DNA of 64,000 nucleotides from Eutypella sp. D-1 (GCA_023313575.1 JAJTTP010000001.1:5332001-5396000), one strand, 5' to 3'; positions 23,757 through 36,642 are shown, counted from the first letter of the stretch. The notes: generated from the sequence alone by a model not told the origin. Made by a program: numbers and translations.

Positions 23757-26700
23757 ATGCCCCCTACCACGCATGTTTCCAGCTTCCAGAACCTGTTGGG
23801 GTCGAGCAGCGGAGGCCCTCGTTCATACTCGACAGCTCCTCCCTCTCAACCTTCAACTTCATTTACAGGAAGGTCGTCAACACCCCATCCATCTAGTGTC
23901 CCGGGTAGGCCATTAACCTCGGCCAGTCGAAGCCGCTCCGTGGTCAGTTCTTCGTATAATTCAGGCCATCCACGTCATACTAGTACTGCATCCGGTCGCA
24001 AGTCTCGCGGTACTTCCTCTCTATGGGGTTCAGACCCGAGTGAGATCGTTTGTGCCATAAGTGAGGCTCGTAGCATATCTCCCACCGTCGGTCTCGCCTT
24101 TGTCAATCTTACCACTAGTGAAGCTGTTCTGAGCCAAATCTGTGATACCCAGTTTTATGTCAAGACTATTCACAAGATTCAGATGTACGAGCCATCTGCA
24201 ATCTTGCTTGTGAACACGGCGTTTCCTCCTAACCCTAAGTCTAATCTTCTTTCCATCATCGAGGAGGAACTATCAGGAACTACTGTTGAGTCCGTAGACA
24301 GAAAATACTGGTCCGAGCACGCAGGAGTAAAGGGCATCCAAACTCTCGCTTTCAAGGAGGATCTTGAAGCCATTCACATAGCAATCCAAGGCAACTTTTA
24401 CGCCACATGCGCATTTGCCGCTGTAAGTAGAACGTTCTCACGAGCCATGAAACACGTTTTTGATATTCCTAGGCTATCAAGTACATCCAACACTCATGTC
24501 GACTGTCAATTGCGCCCCACTCGCTCCGTGTGAGGTACCAGCCATCCGAAAACACCATGATGATCGACATTTCGACCATACAGTCTCTCGAACTCATCCA
24601 GAACCTCCAGAACTCCAAGTCAAAAGATTGTCTGTTTGGTCTTCTGAACGAGACGGCTACTCCAATGGGATCTAGAATGCTGCGGAGCAATATCCTCCAA
24701 CCTTCTTGCCAGGTTGAGAACACTCTCCTCCCTCGATACGATGCTGTAGATGAGCTTACGGTTAAGGAGGATATGTTCTTCGAGATACGGAAATGTAAGA
24801 TGCTCCCTTGGGACTGTAGGACTACGCTAACGCTTGATAGCCTTGAAAAACTTCGTAGATGTAGAAAAGCTCCTAACTTCAGTAAGGTCTTAAATGTACC
24901 CGACGTAATGTTAGACTAACGTATAGCAGCTTGTTATCGTTCCGAGTGAGACTTCTATAGATGCCTCTGCTCAGGCCATCAATGACGTTCTTAGCGTTAA
25001 AACATTCGTGAATGCGGTCCCCGCTGTGTACGAAGCGCTGGCCTCTGCCCGGTCAGACCTCCTGACAAGAATCCGCGAGGTTTGCCAACCAGAAAACGTT
25101 CAACCTGTAGCAGATCTTATCGCTGCAATCATCAATGAGGATACATTCGCTATGAAGAGCACTCTTGACATGAGACACCAGCGCACATATGCTGTCAAGG
25201 TAATTGATCAGATACGCCTTCGGAACGCTTGCCTGCTAACAACCCTCTAGTCGGGCGTGCATGGATTACTCGATGTTGCCCGACAGACCTATAAAGAAGC
25301 CAACGATGACGTCTACAAGCATATGGAAGACATGAACAGTCAGCCCTCCCCGAAGTACACTGTAGTAATCCATCTAACACACTGCAGAAGAATATGACAT
25401 CACAGCGGAATTGAGGTATGACTCCAGGCGAAAATTCTGGCTTCGTCTGAGGCGAAGCGACGTTGAAGATCGTGTTCTCCCGGACGTCTTCATCAACAAG
25501 GTCCAGAAAGGTATCTGGATCGAGTTCCAGACCCTGACCTTGATGCAATTGAATAATCGAATCACGGATTCCCACAACGAAGCAGTCATGCTCAGTGACA
25601 AGGTAATCCAGGAGCTTTTAGATGGTATACGTGCACATGCGCCTGATCTGTTCCGAGTCTGTGAGGGCCTTGCCCTGTTAGATATGATTGCCTCATTTGG
25701 CCAAGTAGTCACCACTCGCGACTACGTGAGACCAGAAATCGATGAAACGTTGGCACTGAAGGGAGCTCGGCACCCTATCTGTGAGCGGGTATGTCATCGG
25801 TGCTAGTCCAGACTCTCAATAGTGGCTGACGCATTGTAGCTTCACCCCGAGCGTTTCGTACCCAACGATGTGTACGCCAACCAACTTCACCGATTCCAGA
25901 TCGTTACTGGATGCAACATGAGCGGGAAAAGTACATATATACGTATGATTCCTCTGCTTCAAGTCATGGCTCAGATCGGCTGCTTTGTCCCAGCGCAGTA
26001 TGCTGCCTTCACCATTATTCAACAGCTTTTTGTCCGGATGTCTACCGACGATAGCATGTTGGCGAACATGTCCACCTTCTCTCGTGAGATGAACGAGATG
26101 GCTTTCATCTTAAGGTAACGCTTCCACACTTATTTCAACGTGGTTTCTTACCTAGGAAACAGGAACATCAATGAGAAGAGCCTAGCGATTGTTGACGAGC
26201 TTGGTCGCGGGACGAGTACTAGGGAAGGCCTCTCTATTGCCCTTGCTATTTCGGAAGCATTGATACAGAGCGGGTCCCTAATCTGGTTCGCTACACATTT
26301 TCACGAGCTGAGTGAGTGGCATCAAGACGCCCAACGGTAATTTCATTCTAATACTGGACATAGCGAAAGTCCTACATGATCGTCCTGGTGTTTTGAACCT
26401 ACATCTTGCTACCGAGATGACTGGGAGAGATACAGAAGTGCCTACGATGACCATGTTATATAAGATCGGCGCAGGCGCAGTCGAAGAACGCCACTATGGC
26501 CTCAACCTGGCACGTGCTATTGGGTTCCCTCAGCAGTTCATGGAGATGGCTGAGCGAGTAACGGTAACGTTAGAGGAGCAGGCCGAACGGAGGAAAGCAG
26601 AGTCTCAATCCAGAAAATTGCTGAACCGGCGAAAGCTGGTGCTCGAACTTCACGAAACCCTGAAGCGCTTACGGGACAGTGGCATGGATGACAATGCGCT

Positions 26701-26797
26701 CGGAAGCTACATGAGGCGCCTTCAGGCCGAATTCATAGCAAGGATGGACGAGATTGACGGTGGAGAGCGGCCTAGCAGGGTTGAGGAAGTGGGATGA
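23757..26797 (+). CDS. MSH4: meiotic MutS homologue MSH4
   Basis: Nine exons, 23757-24422, 24473-24794, 24841-24881, 24930-25199, 25251-25338, 25388-25788, 25840-26114, 26163-26311 and 26364-26797, give 881 aa. MSH4 pairs with MSH5 to form a sliding clamp that stabilises Holliday junctions and promotes crossovers; it lacks the mismatch-binding domain I, and the protein indeed starts with a Ser/Pro-rich tail leading straight into the connector domain. Seen are the lever/clamp region ([24 protein letters not shown]), Walker A GCNMSGKS (620-627), the STDDS-type signature loop, Walker [12 protein letters not shown] (D699, E700) and FATHFHEL. The 46-52 nt introns all keep frame; the fifth donor is the weaker GTCAGC, and the fourth exon could begin three bases earlier. 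Nothing indicates loss of function. Confidence 0.92.
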
Positions 26798-28521
26798 AGC
26801 GACTATATCGCTGTAGCTTTGAGACTGGGTGACTTCTTAGCTGATGTTGAGTGGACGCAAAGATATGGTGGGGTGCTAGGGCTGAGAATCCATGACGGAA
26901 CGATCTCGCGCTATAAATGCCTACAATAACTATCTACACGCTCTGTACGTAGCTACTTATAACGACGAATTCCATGCAGTTATGTTTCTTCGCCGTTACA
27001 AGCACTCGTATGGCGGATCATCGTAAATGCACCCATTGCACCAATGGAATCGCAATATCCAACGCCATCTGATTACACAGGCCGACAGGCAAACACGGAA
27101 CTCTTATTGTCAACTACTCATTCTAACACCCGTTATATATCTCGGTATATATCTCGGTATATCTATGCCCTAAGAACGAACCAAGGCGTGTGATCCGTGG
27201 AGGCGGGATGTTAGTGGACGTCACCGGTCTGCTGGCCTATGGCTAGCGGCGATAGACTGGTAGGCCTTAGCGAGATGGGAAGGAAAGTGTCCTGGAGATC
27301 AGTCCATATTACTGCGAGTTCGCAGCTGCCACAAATAGGAAGGAGGGGTAAGGAGCCGGGCTGCCTCTGACTCGGTGAGACCCCCCGTGTCTCAGGCTGT
27401 GCTCGGTTGCTAGTATAACCACACGCAGCCTTCCCCTGAGTGATACCACATACGTGCACACACGCAGTGCAGTCTTGTGATACCAGTTGCCGACTCGTCA
27501 GCGCTGTGATATCTGAGCCCGCCCATGCTGCTGGGCTGTTTGTTTCTTACTTGGAGGGGTTAGAAAGGGGGGTAAGACACTTACTGTCAGGGGTAGCAAA
27601 CTGCATCACCGTCGTCGAACTAGTGGGAAGACACACCGAGGGGAGGTAGCCCCCACAATGGGGATTGAACCGTTAGGCGATTTGGGCCAGGGGATTTTGA
27701 ATAACGATGGTCTTACCTGCGTCCCTCAGGTACCGAAATGCATTCGATTTCTTTCGTATTGCTATTTACGTGCTCAGAGAATATGACACATGGATGTTGC
27801 GTTAGATATTGTGGCAGCAAGTAGCAGAACTGAAGTATAAGCCACCTACGTGAATAATAGGAGGCGTATGAGGGAATGTGTGAAGCACATTGGTCCATTG
27901 TTGCACAGGCGATATGTGATACTGCCATTATAGTGCTTGGGATTTGTCTACTTAGAAAAACTAGGTTTATTTGAGGCTAGCTTCATTATCTCATCTGCCA
28001 TGATGCCAATGGAGCAGCTTGGATTTCCTTCCTTTCTTCACTTCCAAGGTTCTATTCACCATGTTCTAATTCACCTGCTAACCTTGGAACTAGCTACCTC
28101 CAAAAGCAAGTACTTAAGGACTTTGAGTTCTTCTCTATGCAGAATGTGATATTGACCGCGCAAGTGACATGTCCTGTATACGAGAAACCCAGGATACCAG
28201 ATACCACTATCACCAGCCATAGCTGAGAGTTATCCGAGTAAGACCGTTGGCCTTAGTGACCGAAATCAAGAAGCTCAAGACCCTTCATATCTAAAGAATT
28301 GGATTTTCCAACGATGCTCAAGTAATGGCCGTCTGAGCATATGAAGAACGCGGCAAAACCTCCTCCTCCTCCCCCTCCCTCCACCCGTCGACTGGCCCCC
28401 AAATCCCCATTTCCGCGGTGCCACCTACCAGAGGGTCTTGCATTAAGCGACTGAGGCTTGAACAGGGTGACACCGACTTGAGTAAAGAATAGAAACAAGC
28501 AGAAACTTTTCCATGCCGCAA
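26798..28521. other. intergenic, convergent 3' ends
   Basis: Lies between MSH4 and the FAD monooxygenase. A short two-copy repeat of TATATCTCGG-like sequence lies at 27133-27165. Open frames are short and featureless. No gene is supported. Confidence 0.5.
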
Positions 28522-30605
28522 TCAGGAGATAATGGAACGAGAAGTCATTGATACAACCTCCCGAAGGCACACGACGAGCTCTTGGAAGGATTTGGCCTGC
28601 GCAAAGATATAGAAGTCGTTGCGGACGAGAGAGAACTTGGTGGAGCTCGCGAAGCGATCGAGGAGGACTGAGGAGCTCGCGCAGGGCTTTGTGGGCAGAT
28701 CCGCGATGTGCTCCAGGGTGGTAGAATGGAACACCTCGATGTCACCCGCCGTAACGGGCCCAATCCGCGAGACTACCCTGATCGAGGCTACCGAGACAAT
28801 GGTGTCATGTACACCGGTCAACCGAAGCGCCTCATTCGCCTCGCCCACGCGTTTCGTGATGTCTGCGGCGTTGTCACCGAGCACCAGGAGAGTCAAGATT
28901 GTCTGGCTAGTCCGCAGGAGGGAGTCCGACATGACGGGCATCTGTCGTCCCGACTCGACAGGGATCTGCGCCACGCGGCCGCCACCAGCAAACTTGGGCA
29001 AGAAGAACGCGTTGTCTAGTTGCCCGAGGCCTCGCTTCTCCGCGACAGTGAACGGGTGTTGGATCGTGGGCACGAAGGGGATTATCCGCGAGAGCCACGC
29101 GAGGTTCCGGAAGAACCAGAACCCGAAGCTGTCACCGACGTTACATAACTGCCCGTTAAATTGTGTCATCCTGGCCGCGTCCCTCACACCTCGTCCCCTC
29201 TCCGTGGACCACATAGACAGCATCTTGTCTGACAGCGCGCGGTCGACGCCCGGCATCCGCTGTAGCAGGAACAGCCGCCACGCCAGCTGATGTGCGTCCG
29301 CCATGCCGCAAGCGATTCCTTGCCCTCCAAAGGGAGGGAACACGTGCGCAGCGTCACCGATCAGCATCGTGCGCCCGTCGAACCACCGGTTCACCACCTT
29401 GTGGGCGAACCGGAAGGGGCGGCAACGCATGACCTCGATGCAGTCGCGCGGATATGTGACATTGCCGCAGGGCCAAGCGTGGTAGCGGTTCTTATCGGTG
29501 CTGTCCTTGTCGCCGCCGCGCGTGATCATAGGAGTGATGTGCTCCCATAGCAGCGCCTCGGGGTCCATTCCGTCGTGCCAGTCATGTTGCGCGAACTCGT
29601 GGCGCCACAGGAGCTCCTCGTGAGGGCCGAATCGACCGCTTGCCGTGGGCTTCCCCGGCGGCGACGCGAAGTGGAAGCTCCGGGGCCAGAAGAGGTCGTA
29701 GACCTGCTCAGGCGTGTATCCGAGCTTCCAGAGGGGGAAGTCCGGGTGCGTTTTGGGCGTCGGGATCGAGAGGCGCAGGTTCGAGGCGATCCAAAGTCCC
29801 TCGTACCGGTAGGCACCTTCGACCTGCCGGATGTCGGCCTCGGGTTGCAGGAAGTGCTTCCGCACCACGCCCTTTTTGCCGTCTGCGCCGACAAGCCACG
29901 ATGTCTTGATAACTGTCTCGACTCCATCCATGGTCCGGTAGGTGACCGAGACGCCGTCCTCGGTCTCCAATCGGCTGATCACTTCGCAGCCGGTACGCAG
30001 CTCGCAGTACTCGGAGTTCTCGATCTTCTCCCGCATAGATTCCTCTGTAGAAAAACAGTCAGAATCACTCTACAGGTTCATTGAGCTTGCTGGGTTCGCC
30101 CACTCACCTAGTCTAGGCTGGGTCTGGAAGATGCCATTCTGGACGGTCTGCTGTGCAAAATCGTTGCTCGAGTTCATGACGTAGTAGGGTTTGTTGGTAA
30201 ATGAAGTCTTGTGAAACTCGATTGCCTCGATATCTAGGTCCCGGTTAGCGTGGCTTCCTCGCGACTGAATTCGCGGCGCTTTGGAGTTGAGGGGTAGGGG
30301 TGCTTCTACTTACCGTGACCGATCTTGTGCAGGTCACTACTGATTCCGATATCCCAGAGGATTCGGACTGCGTCGTGGGTGAGGAATACGCCTCTGGGAT
30401 CATCCGTGATCCCCTCGCCTTTCTCGAGGATGATAGACTACTCCCCAGTCAGATATCTATTTCGACCCTGTTTGGCGACGAAGTTCCATCTGGGGCAGAA
30501 CATGTGCATAATTTGTTTTACCTTGACGCTGAACTTTGCCAGCGAGAGAGCCATGGTAAGGCCCGCTGGACCCGCGCCGCAGATGATGACCTCCGTCTGC
30601 TCCAT
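28522..30605 (-). CDS. FAD-dependent monooxygenase, aromatic hydroxylase type (FAD_binding_3, MhpA-like)
   Basis: Four exons, 30605-30522, 30437-30314, 30257-30108 and 30044-28522, give 626 aa. Such enzymes use NAD(P)H and O2 to hydroxylate or epoxidise phenolic or other electron-rich substrates. Visible are the Rossmann GxGxxG at the start (VIICGAGPAGL, 6-16), DDPRGVFLTHDAVRIL in exon 2, the DG motif (VGADGKKGVVR, around D174), and the GD motif GDAAHVFPPFGGQG (349-362). A C-terminal thioredoxin-like domain follows, as in phenol hydroxylase and MhpA. Intron 2 is the uncertain one: a 35-nt version also keeps frame, but the 56-nt version with a CGAG acceptor was preferred on size. It is the left-most candidate member of the terpene cluster, where it could oxidise the cyclised product; that role is inference. 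Confidence 0.87.
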
Positions 30606-32272
30606 TCTTATCGCGCTCTGTGGCGACGTATGTATTTTTGTGTGTATATGTGCGTCTGTGTTGGATCCTTTCAGTGTCTTGGGTGAGCTGAATATTTAGC
30701 TTGATGTTTTTTCTTCCATGTGTTAGGTTATGGATGGAGAAGGTGGTGTAGTGGGAGTGGGAATGGGAAAAGATCGATCGATAGAGAAAGTCCAAGATGG
30801 GAAAGTAGATGTTATAGAAAGGTAGGCTCCATATGTTGGTAAGTGAATGTAAGGACGAAGTCAAGGGTCTCATTAGTCAGGTGACGGATCAGAGGGTCTA
30901 CATTGACCTACTGGCACAGCCTCAATAATCTTATCGGGCGTTGTAACTAGGAAGGAACCTATAGAAGTTGGTAGATGACGAGGCAGGTACGTGTAGACGA
31001 TGCCCACGATCCCATGACTGTCATTTGATTTCTTCAAGTGGTTTCCTAATGGAGTAATAGGAGTACAGCGGAATCACCTATTGTTATTCACATAGTAGCG
31101 CGGCGCGTCAAGGCTATTCGGGCCCGAAGCACTCGTGATTATTACCTATTTTATCCTCCCCGCCTTTCCGAAGGCTATCGACTGCTAGAGAGCGTCATCG
31201 TTGACGGCTTCGTAAATTTGATTCCCCAGATAATGTCATATCCTTTCAATTCCAGCGAGAAGATCCTCCGCGGCTGTTCTACCGCGGAGCATTGAAGTTG
31301 TGCCGCGGAGGAACTCTGACGATATGGGGCTGGGCTTGGCACGCAAGGGGGGTTCGTAAAACCTCCGCAGAGCCTTAAAAACGCTGCCCTCCCCTGGTAT
31401 CCCAACAAAAAAAGGCAAACCTTCGGAACCGATCTAGATCTGAATCCGGGATCGGTCTCGCCCGTGGCTTAACGTAAATGTACCCTGGTGCCGCCATGAA
31501 ATGGGCACCATGTCCGTCACGCCCACTCGGGTCCCAACAAGTCGGGACAAGAAAGGCAGCTAGCGCGGGTGACACGGGTAGACCATGAGCAGCCCTTCTA
31601 GAAGTATGTGTGCTAGTATAGAGATGGGCTATTTACTTGACGTCCTGATGAATCGGGGAAGGATAGAAATACTACAAGGGTGGCTCAATTATAGCCCGTG
31701 GTCGATATGGTCAACGGGGCATGCTAATGACCAAAACTCGCGGAAGTAGCACGTGCTAATCCAAGTACGTATGAAATTAAGAATGCACTGAAAAATTGCC
31801 ACCTGCGAAGTCCATATCCCTATATAAACGTTGCATGCAGATTGGACGATCCTTATACGCGGGCAAGTTCCGAGAACCTGGAGCTTTGTAGAGTCCATCC
31901 CTAGATCGGTCAGGAGAAGCTACTATGATTATGGTGGTTGAAAAGTAATGGCCCCACGCTCTTATTATTCTCTCGACAAAATGTAGGAAGTAGTTTACTT
32001 TCAAAGAGAGAATTCTACAAGGCGGGTTGTATTTCTAATCCTCAGTCGCTCAGAACATCCTACCATCACTACCTATAGAATTCTTCCATGTCTAAAGCCA
32101 TTAACTGAATCCAGATAGATACAATCAAGGATAGACCAGCTATATCTGGAGTCACTTGGTCAGGTATTATTGGTGTAGTCCATCGATACTATGTCCCATA
32201 TGCGTGCAGACATTCCAGTCACGATACCGCTCGTTACATCCCCCAGTACAAGTTTCGTAATCCAGGAGTAGT
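30606..32272. other. intergenic, no gene supported
   Basis: Separates the FAD monooxygenase promoter from the methyltransferase 3' end. CCGCGGA words recur around 31268-31310. Small open frames on the minus strand lack recognisable content. Confidence 0.5.
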
Positions 32273-33224
32273 CTACTGAAGGGGCTTTTGCCCGACAACA
32301 ATGGTGAAATCTACGTAGGTTCCCGGCTCCGTAGCCGCCTGGGACTGCCATTCTAAGAACGAGCGGGAGCCTTCGTTCGTAGCCTCCTCGCCACGTAAGG
32401 TCTTTGACAGCTTATCCAGGACAGTACCCATCATAGGGAGTATATATTTCTGGTGGTATTCGTATAGGAACTCCGCCGCCTCGCGTTCCGACTTCGACTC
32501 GGTTTGTGTTGGCAGCGGCTTTGTAATGGGGAACTTGAACGTGGGGTTGCGTATGTCGACGAACCCGGAGTCCCTGAAGCAGCCGGGGAGTTTACCAGGG
32601 ACGGCCAAGTCGAGCCCTACGGCTGAGAAGTCTTCAAGGACCACTCGAAAACTCTTGAGCTGTTGAAGCTCATGATTGACCTCGCCGTTGGGCTTCCGGG
32701 GCACACCGGGTGCATTCTCTTGAATTTCAGCCCAGCCTCCCGGAGCGAGCACCTTGAAGACGCTAGACACGTAACGAGGCCAATCCTTCACTCCGAAGTG
32801 AAGCAGACGAGAGAAGACATAGTCGAACGTGCCTGGTACCAGTCTTGTGTCTTGCCCATCAGCCAACTCCAGAAAGTCTCCCTGGATGTATTCGACATTG
32901 GACGGGCGGTCATGGATGTTGGGTACGGGCGAGATGTCCAGGCCAATGACCTGAGCATCAGGAAATTTCTTGGCGAGCTGCACAGTCAAGACGCCGGTGC
33001 CGCAACCGATGTCGAGGATCTTCTGAGGACCCTGGACTGGAGCACGGAACGGTTTGCCCTGGACGAGCTTATTCAAGGCCATAGCCTGGATGTCGAGCCT
33101 TTCATGCTCAGGCGCACTAAGCCATATATTAGCCAGGTTACCACTAACCATTCTGACACTTTGCATACTCGTTGGGCAGCTGGTACGACCCATCTGCATT
33201 CTGGTATTTCCGGCTACCATCCAT
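32273..33224 (-). CDS. class I SAM-dependent methyltransferase
   Basis: Two exons, 33224-33169 and 33116-32273, give 299 aa. The short first exon reads MDGSRKYQNADGSYQLPND and joins across a 52-nt intron to APEHERLDIQAMALNKL, the usual YxLPND..E..RLD entry of fungal methyltransferases related to LaeA and secondary-metabolite O-methyltransferases; without the intron the frame begins with an unrelated tail. SAM motif I is ILDIGCGTG (52-60), followed by VIGLDISP and VEYIQGDFLEL, and FDYVFSRLLHFGVKDW. It could methylate the cluster product or, like LaeA, influence regulation; the small size and lack of an N-terminal extension favour a tailoring enzyme. It is divergently transcribed from the Zn2Cys6 regulator, sharing a 1.3-kb intergenic region. 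Confidence 0.87.
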
Positions 33225-33846
33225 CCTGGGTCATCAGTGGTTCCTGTGTATATGTGCGTTTGACTTAGAATTGATTTGGTATGATGTTACTTCTGTGTGT
33301 CATTGTAGAAACGCATGGGAACATTGGGACATTCCAGAGACTTTATAGGTGTATCATTCACACCTCATCTGCCGCGGTAGGCCCGGATACCTATAATTCA
33401 TGTTGATAAAACAGTTGACAAAGGTTATGCGGCGAGTCATGCTATCCAGTCAGACTGTCGGGGACCTAAAGATCTCCGAAGATCTGCGTGATGTAGTTGC
33501 TGGGTTGCTCGTATGGGTGTATGAAGACAACCTGCATCGCCAGCTATCCCCTTAGCTCCTTTACATCCTAGATCATAGAAATATATGCGACATTAGCTTA
33601 TTGATACGTATATTCGATAAGAGGGAGCTTTACGAAGTGGACTTTGAAAGATAAAGCCCTTCCAGGGTACATGAGGCGATAATGGCTTATTTCGAAACTA
33701 TGACATGCTGAAAGAGCAAAAAGGTGTCCCTATGTGCCTATTTCGTGATCTATTAACTGCTCAGCTGCCCAGCAAAGGAGTGATGAAAGGATGAATCACT
33801 CGGGTTTTACCTGACCCCGAACATTTACCCCAAATCATAGATAGGT

Positions 33847-33858
33847 CGGATACATCGG
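33847..33858. promoter_or_regulatory. CGG-N6-CGG direct repeat
   Basis: Two CGG triplets in the same orientation, six bases apart, lie in the shared upstream region of the methyltransferase and the Zn2Cys6 regulator. Zn2Cys6 proteins commonly bind paired CGG triplets, so this could be a pathway site. A single short match is expected by chance fairly often, so support is weak. Confidence 0.2.
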
Positions 33859-34205
33859 TTGGGACGTACAGCGAGTTTACTTGTTTGTTACTGGCACCGG
33901 CGTTTTCCATATCCCCCACTAGCCTATCTACCGAGGTATGATATGATCGTGGATGTCATGGATATCTACCGAGGTAGGGTGGTGGATATCTCCGAATATG
34001 TCAGAGATGTCAAACTACCTCATGCCCATAAGTAATAATTTACATTTACTATGTCTGTGTCGCATTCAGTAGGCATATCTCAGATTAAAAGCGTGGTAAT
34101 ACTGCAGGAAGTGGTCATGTATTCTCTAAGTTCTAACGAAGGAAAGCATCTATCTAAATATCCCATATGAAATAGAGAAGAGTATATACCTTATAGTAGG
34201 TTTGT

Positions 34206-34218
34206 GGGGGGGGGGGGG
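34206..34218. repeat. poly-G tract, 13 bases
   Basis: Uninterrupted G run in the divergent intergenic region. Confidence 0.9.
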
Positions 34219-34543
34219 CGTAGTTGTGTAGCTACGTACCTAAGTATCGGCTGCTCTCATTGGTTACGTTACGACGACATGTTAATCGATAGCCCCCGCT
34301 AAACTACTTTTCATTCAACATTAGGCCCTAGAGTTAGTCCTACAGCCCCTGTACTAGTGTACTTCGGTAGCTGTCTACGTAAGTTGCGCATCTTCGACTA
34401 GCACGATATAAGATGCAGATTTTATAGGAATTACAGCCCTCCTATTTGATCAAAAGACAGTCTATCACTCCGTAGATTGAAACGGCTTCGTTTACTCCTA
34501 GAACCGCCTATCCGTACCTACGTGGAACCATTCTTAGTTTCTC

Positions 34544-36642
34544 ATGGGGAAACAGGGAAATGGTCGCGTCTGCGACCGTTGCATTAGGTTAGCCCTACCT
34601 CAATTCTCCTCGACCCAGCCCTCGCGGCCCTAGCCGTCGCGGTCTGGGAGTCAACATTCCGAAGCTAATATATCCAGTACAGCAAGAAAGTAAAGTGTAC
34701 GTAATGTGGTTTCGGGTCCCTAGGGATGTATATTTACATTTGTAAGCAGGTAACCAGCAACGACCGGAATGCACCCGCTGTGCTGAAGCTGGATACCCTT
34801 GCACCTACTCAACGGATAGGAGAAAGCCGGGCCCACGAAGAGGGTACCGTCGCCAACCGTCTACTTCTAATGTGTCTATTGAAGTTGCACAGAAAGGTCT
34901 GTCGTCCCGCCTGTCCTACGTCACCCACATAACTGATACCCAATTAGAAGTCTTAAGCTTAGCCTCACGCCCAACTTCATTGCAGAACGGCATTGCAGGA
35001 ACAGTTTCTCAGATCGCCGGCCAGGTTCCCGCATCTTTACTTTTCCCGGAGATCTTCCCTGGTTATACACTTACTCCAGACCTGGAACGCGGGATGTTAG
35101 TTTCTACTCCACGCTCCGCTGTTGAGTGGCACTGACGCCGTAGATGCCGCGTAGATTAACCGAGTTCTTTGGGAAGATACACCACGCAATTCCACTTTTT
35201 GAGGAGGCTCGCTTCCTTCACTCTTACGAAAGCGGCGAGGCGCGCCGCGATCTGATCGTCGCCATCGTAGCTATCACGGCCAAACTACTGGGACCAATTT
35301 ATTACTGGAGTCCTGAAGACCTAAGCCTATGCGCGAACAGTCTACTCGCACCCTCGCTGTCAGGGGTGGATTCCGATAATCCACAGGGTCGTCTCGTGGA
35401 TTTCCAGCTAGAATGCCTGCTGTCCTACTACGAATTCCATCAATTTCCGGGTCCAAAGTCGTGCCTGAGGATTGCCAGGTTATCGCGGAGGGCGTACTCA
35501 ATAGGGCTCCATCAGATTGAAAACCCTAGGCTCTGTTCCACCTTCGACGCTGCATCCGCCACTGCCGAAGCGATCGAGGATTGGCGTTACGTGTGGTGGT
35601 CTGTGTACTGCCTTGATTCCTACTCAAGCATATCGTCTGGCACGCCTTATGCGACCGACGAACAAAGCCTGAATACCGCTTTGCCTACACGGTCATTTGA
35701 CAATGGGTTCAAGACTAGTTGTGAGAGTTCACCTAAAATCTTCTTACCTGACGAGACAAGCGAGCTATGGCGCGTAGCGCAGGCCATTGTGTCTCATGGT
35801 GAGGTCGTAAGCTACAGAATTTACATCGTTGTAACAATGATGATCCGACAAGCTGGGTCTATTCTACGACTCCAAAGTGAGAGAGGCCCTGGGTGTTTCC
35901 CGGAACGAACTATGAGTGTTAAGGCGAGTCTAGCTAGTCTACGACTTGCCCTCTCCCCGCGATATCTAGACCCAGCACGTAACGTCCTGAACGCAGAAAC
36001 GGCCCCGGAACATCACATTCGCCTGACCAACGTCCTAGTTCTGCACATGGCGCGCATAATGGTTTCGCTCCCCGCAAGGTTATCAAGCGGAGAAGACGCT
36101 TGGATAACAAGCTGGGAAGAAACTATAAGCACTGCGGAATGCATCGTACAAGTCGTGGAACAATGGGACACCCGATTTTCCCTTCATGCCGACCCCGCGA
36201 TCTGCTTCATCGTGTTCCTCGCTCTCTTTCTGCTGAACCTGCACCGCAGGTATAACAACCAGAGGCGTGGCTTGGCAGTCCTAAGCCAGAATGAAACTAT
36301 TCTTCTTCTGTTTCTGAATCAGTTCGGAAATTTTTGGTCTTTACCAAGAGTCCTAGGAGGTACAACGCCCCAGACGCCCATTCACCCGATTTCGCTTTCA
36401 TACTAATGGTAAGGTGATGAAATCTAGAGGTTTATGAAGGCTGGCAAGCAACACACCCAGAACAGTTGACTTCCGCCAAGATTGATCGTATCCTAAAGGG
36501 TATCATACCGCCTCTACACCCCAAGTTTCGCCGCCCGTCCCAGCTCACAAACGAGCGGGACACTCCGGTCACCTTTACAGACCCAATGTTATTTGATCCT
36601 AGCCTTTGGGTTTCCGATGAAGCGCTGCTATCGCAGATGTGA
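34544..36642 (+). CDS. Zn(II)2Cys6 transcription factor with fungal-specific middle domain
   Basis: Five exons, 34544-34587, 34683-34696 (14 nt), 34750-35099, 35144-36359 and 36428-36642, give about 612 aa. Only this splicing restores a perfect binuclear zinc cluster at residues 10-37: Cys10-x2-Cys13-x6-Cys20-x6-Cys27-x2-Cys30-x6-Cys37, with the basic SKKVK inside. A GPRRGYR tail follows, then the fungal_trans region (FFGKIHHAIPLFEEARFL onward), and the C-terminus PPLHPKFRRPSQL..FTDPMLFDPSLW recovered only by removing the last intron, which has an ACTAAT branch-like site. The third intron (35100-35143, donor GTTTCT, 44 nt) is the least certain junction. Placed between methyltransferase and dehydrogenase, it is probably the pathway-specific activator of the candidate cluster. 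Confidence 0.82.

Larger units (their letters stand above)
33225..34543. other. divergent promoter region, methyltransferase / Zn2Cys6 regulator
   Basis: No gene is supported. Holds a 13-base poly-G run (34206-34218), a repeated ATCTACCGAGGTA-type word near 33928 and 33961, and one CGG direct repeat listed separately. Confidence 0.5.

Noticed and set aside
30279..30313. 35-nt version of intron 2 in the FAD monooxygenase.
   Set aside because: It keeps frame but is below the usual minimum; the 56-nt alternative fits neighbouring intron sizes.
34661..34700. Zinc cluster of the regulator seemed to be broken by stop and Cys-to-Tyr changes (RIP).
   Set aside because: Reading this stretch as exon gave a stop and wrong cysteine spacing, but it is the end of intron 1; an upstream exon with Cys10 and Cys13 plus the 14-nt exon restores a perfect motif.
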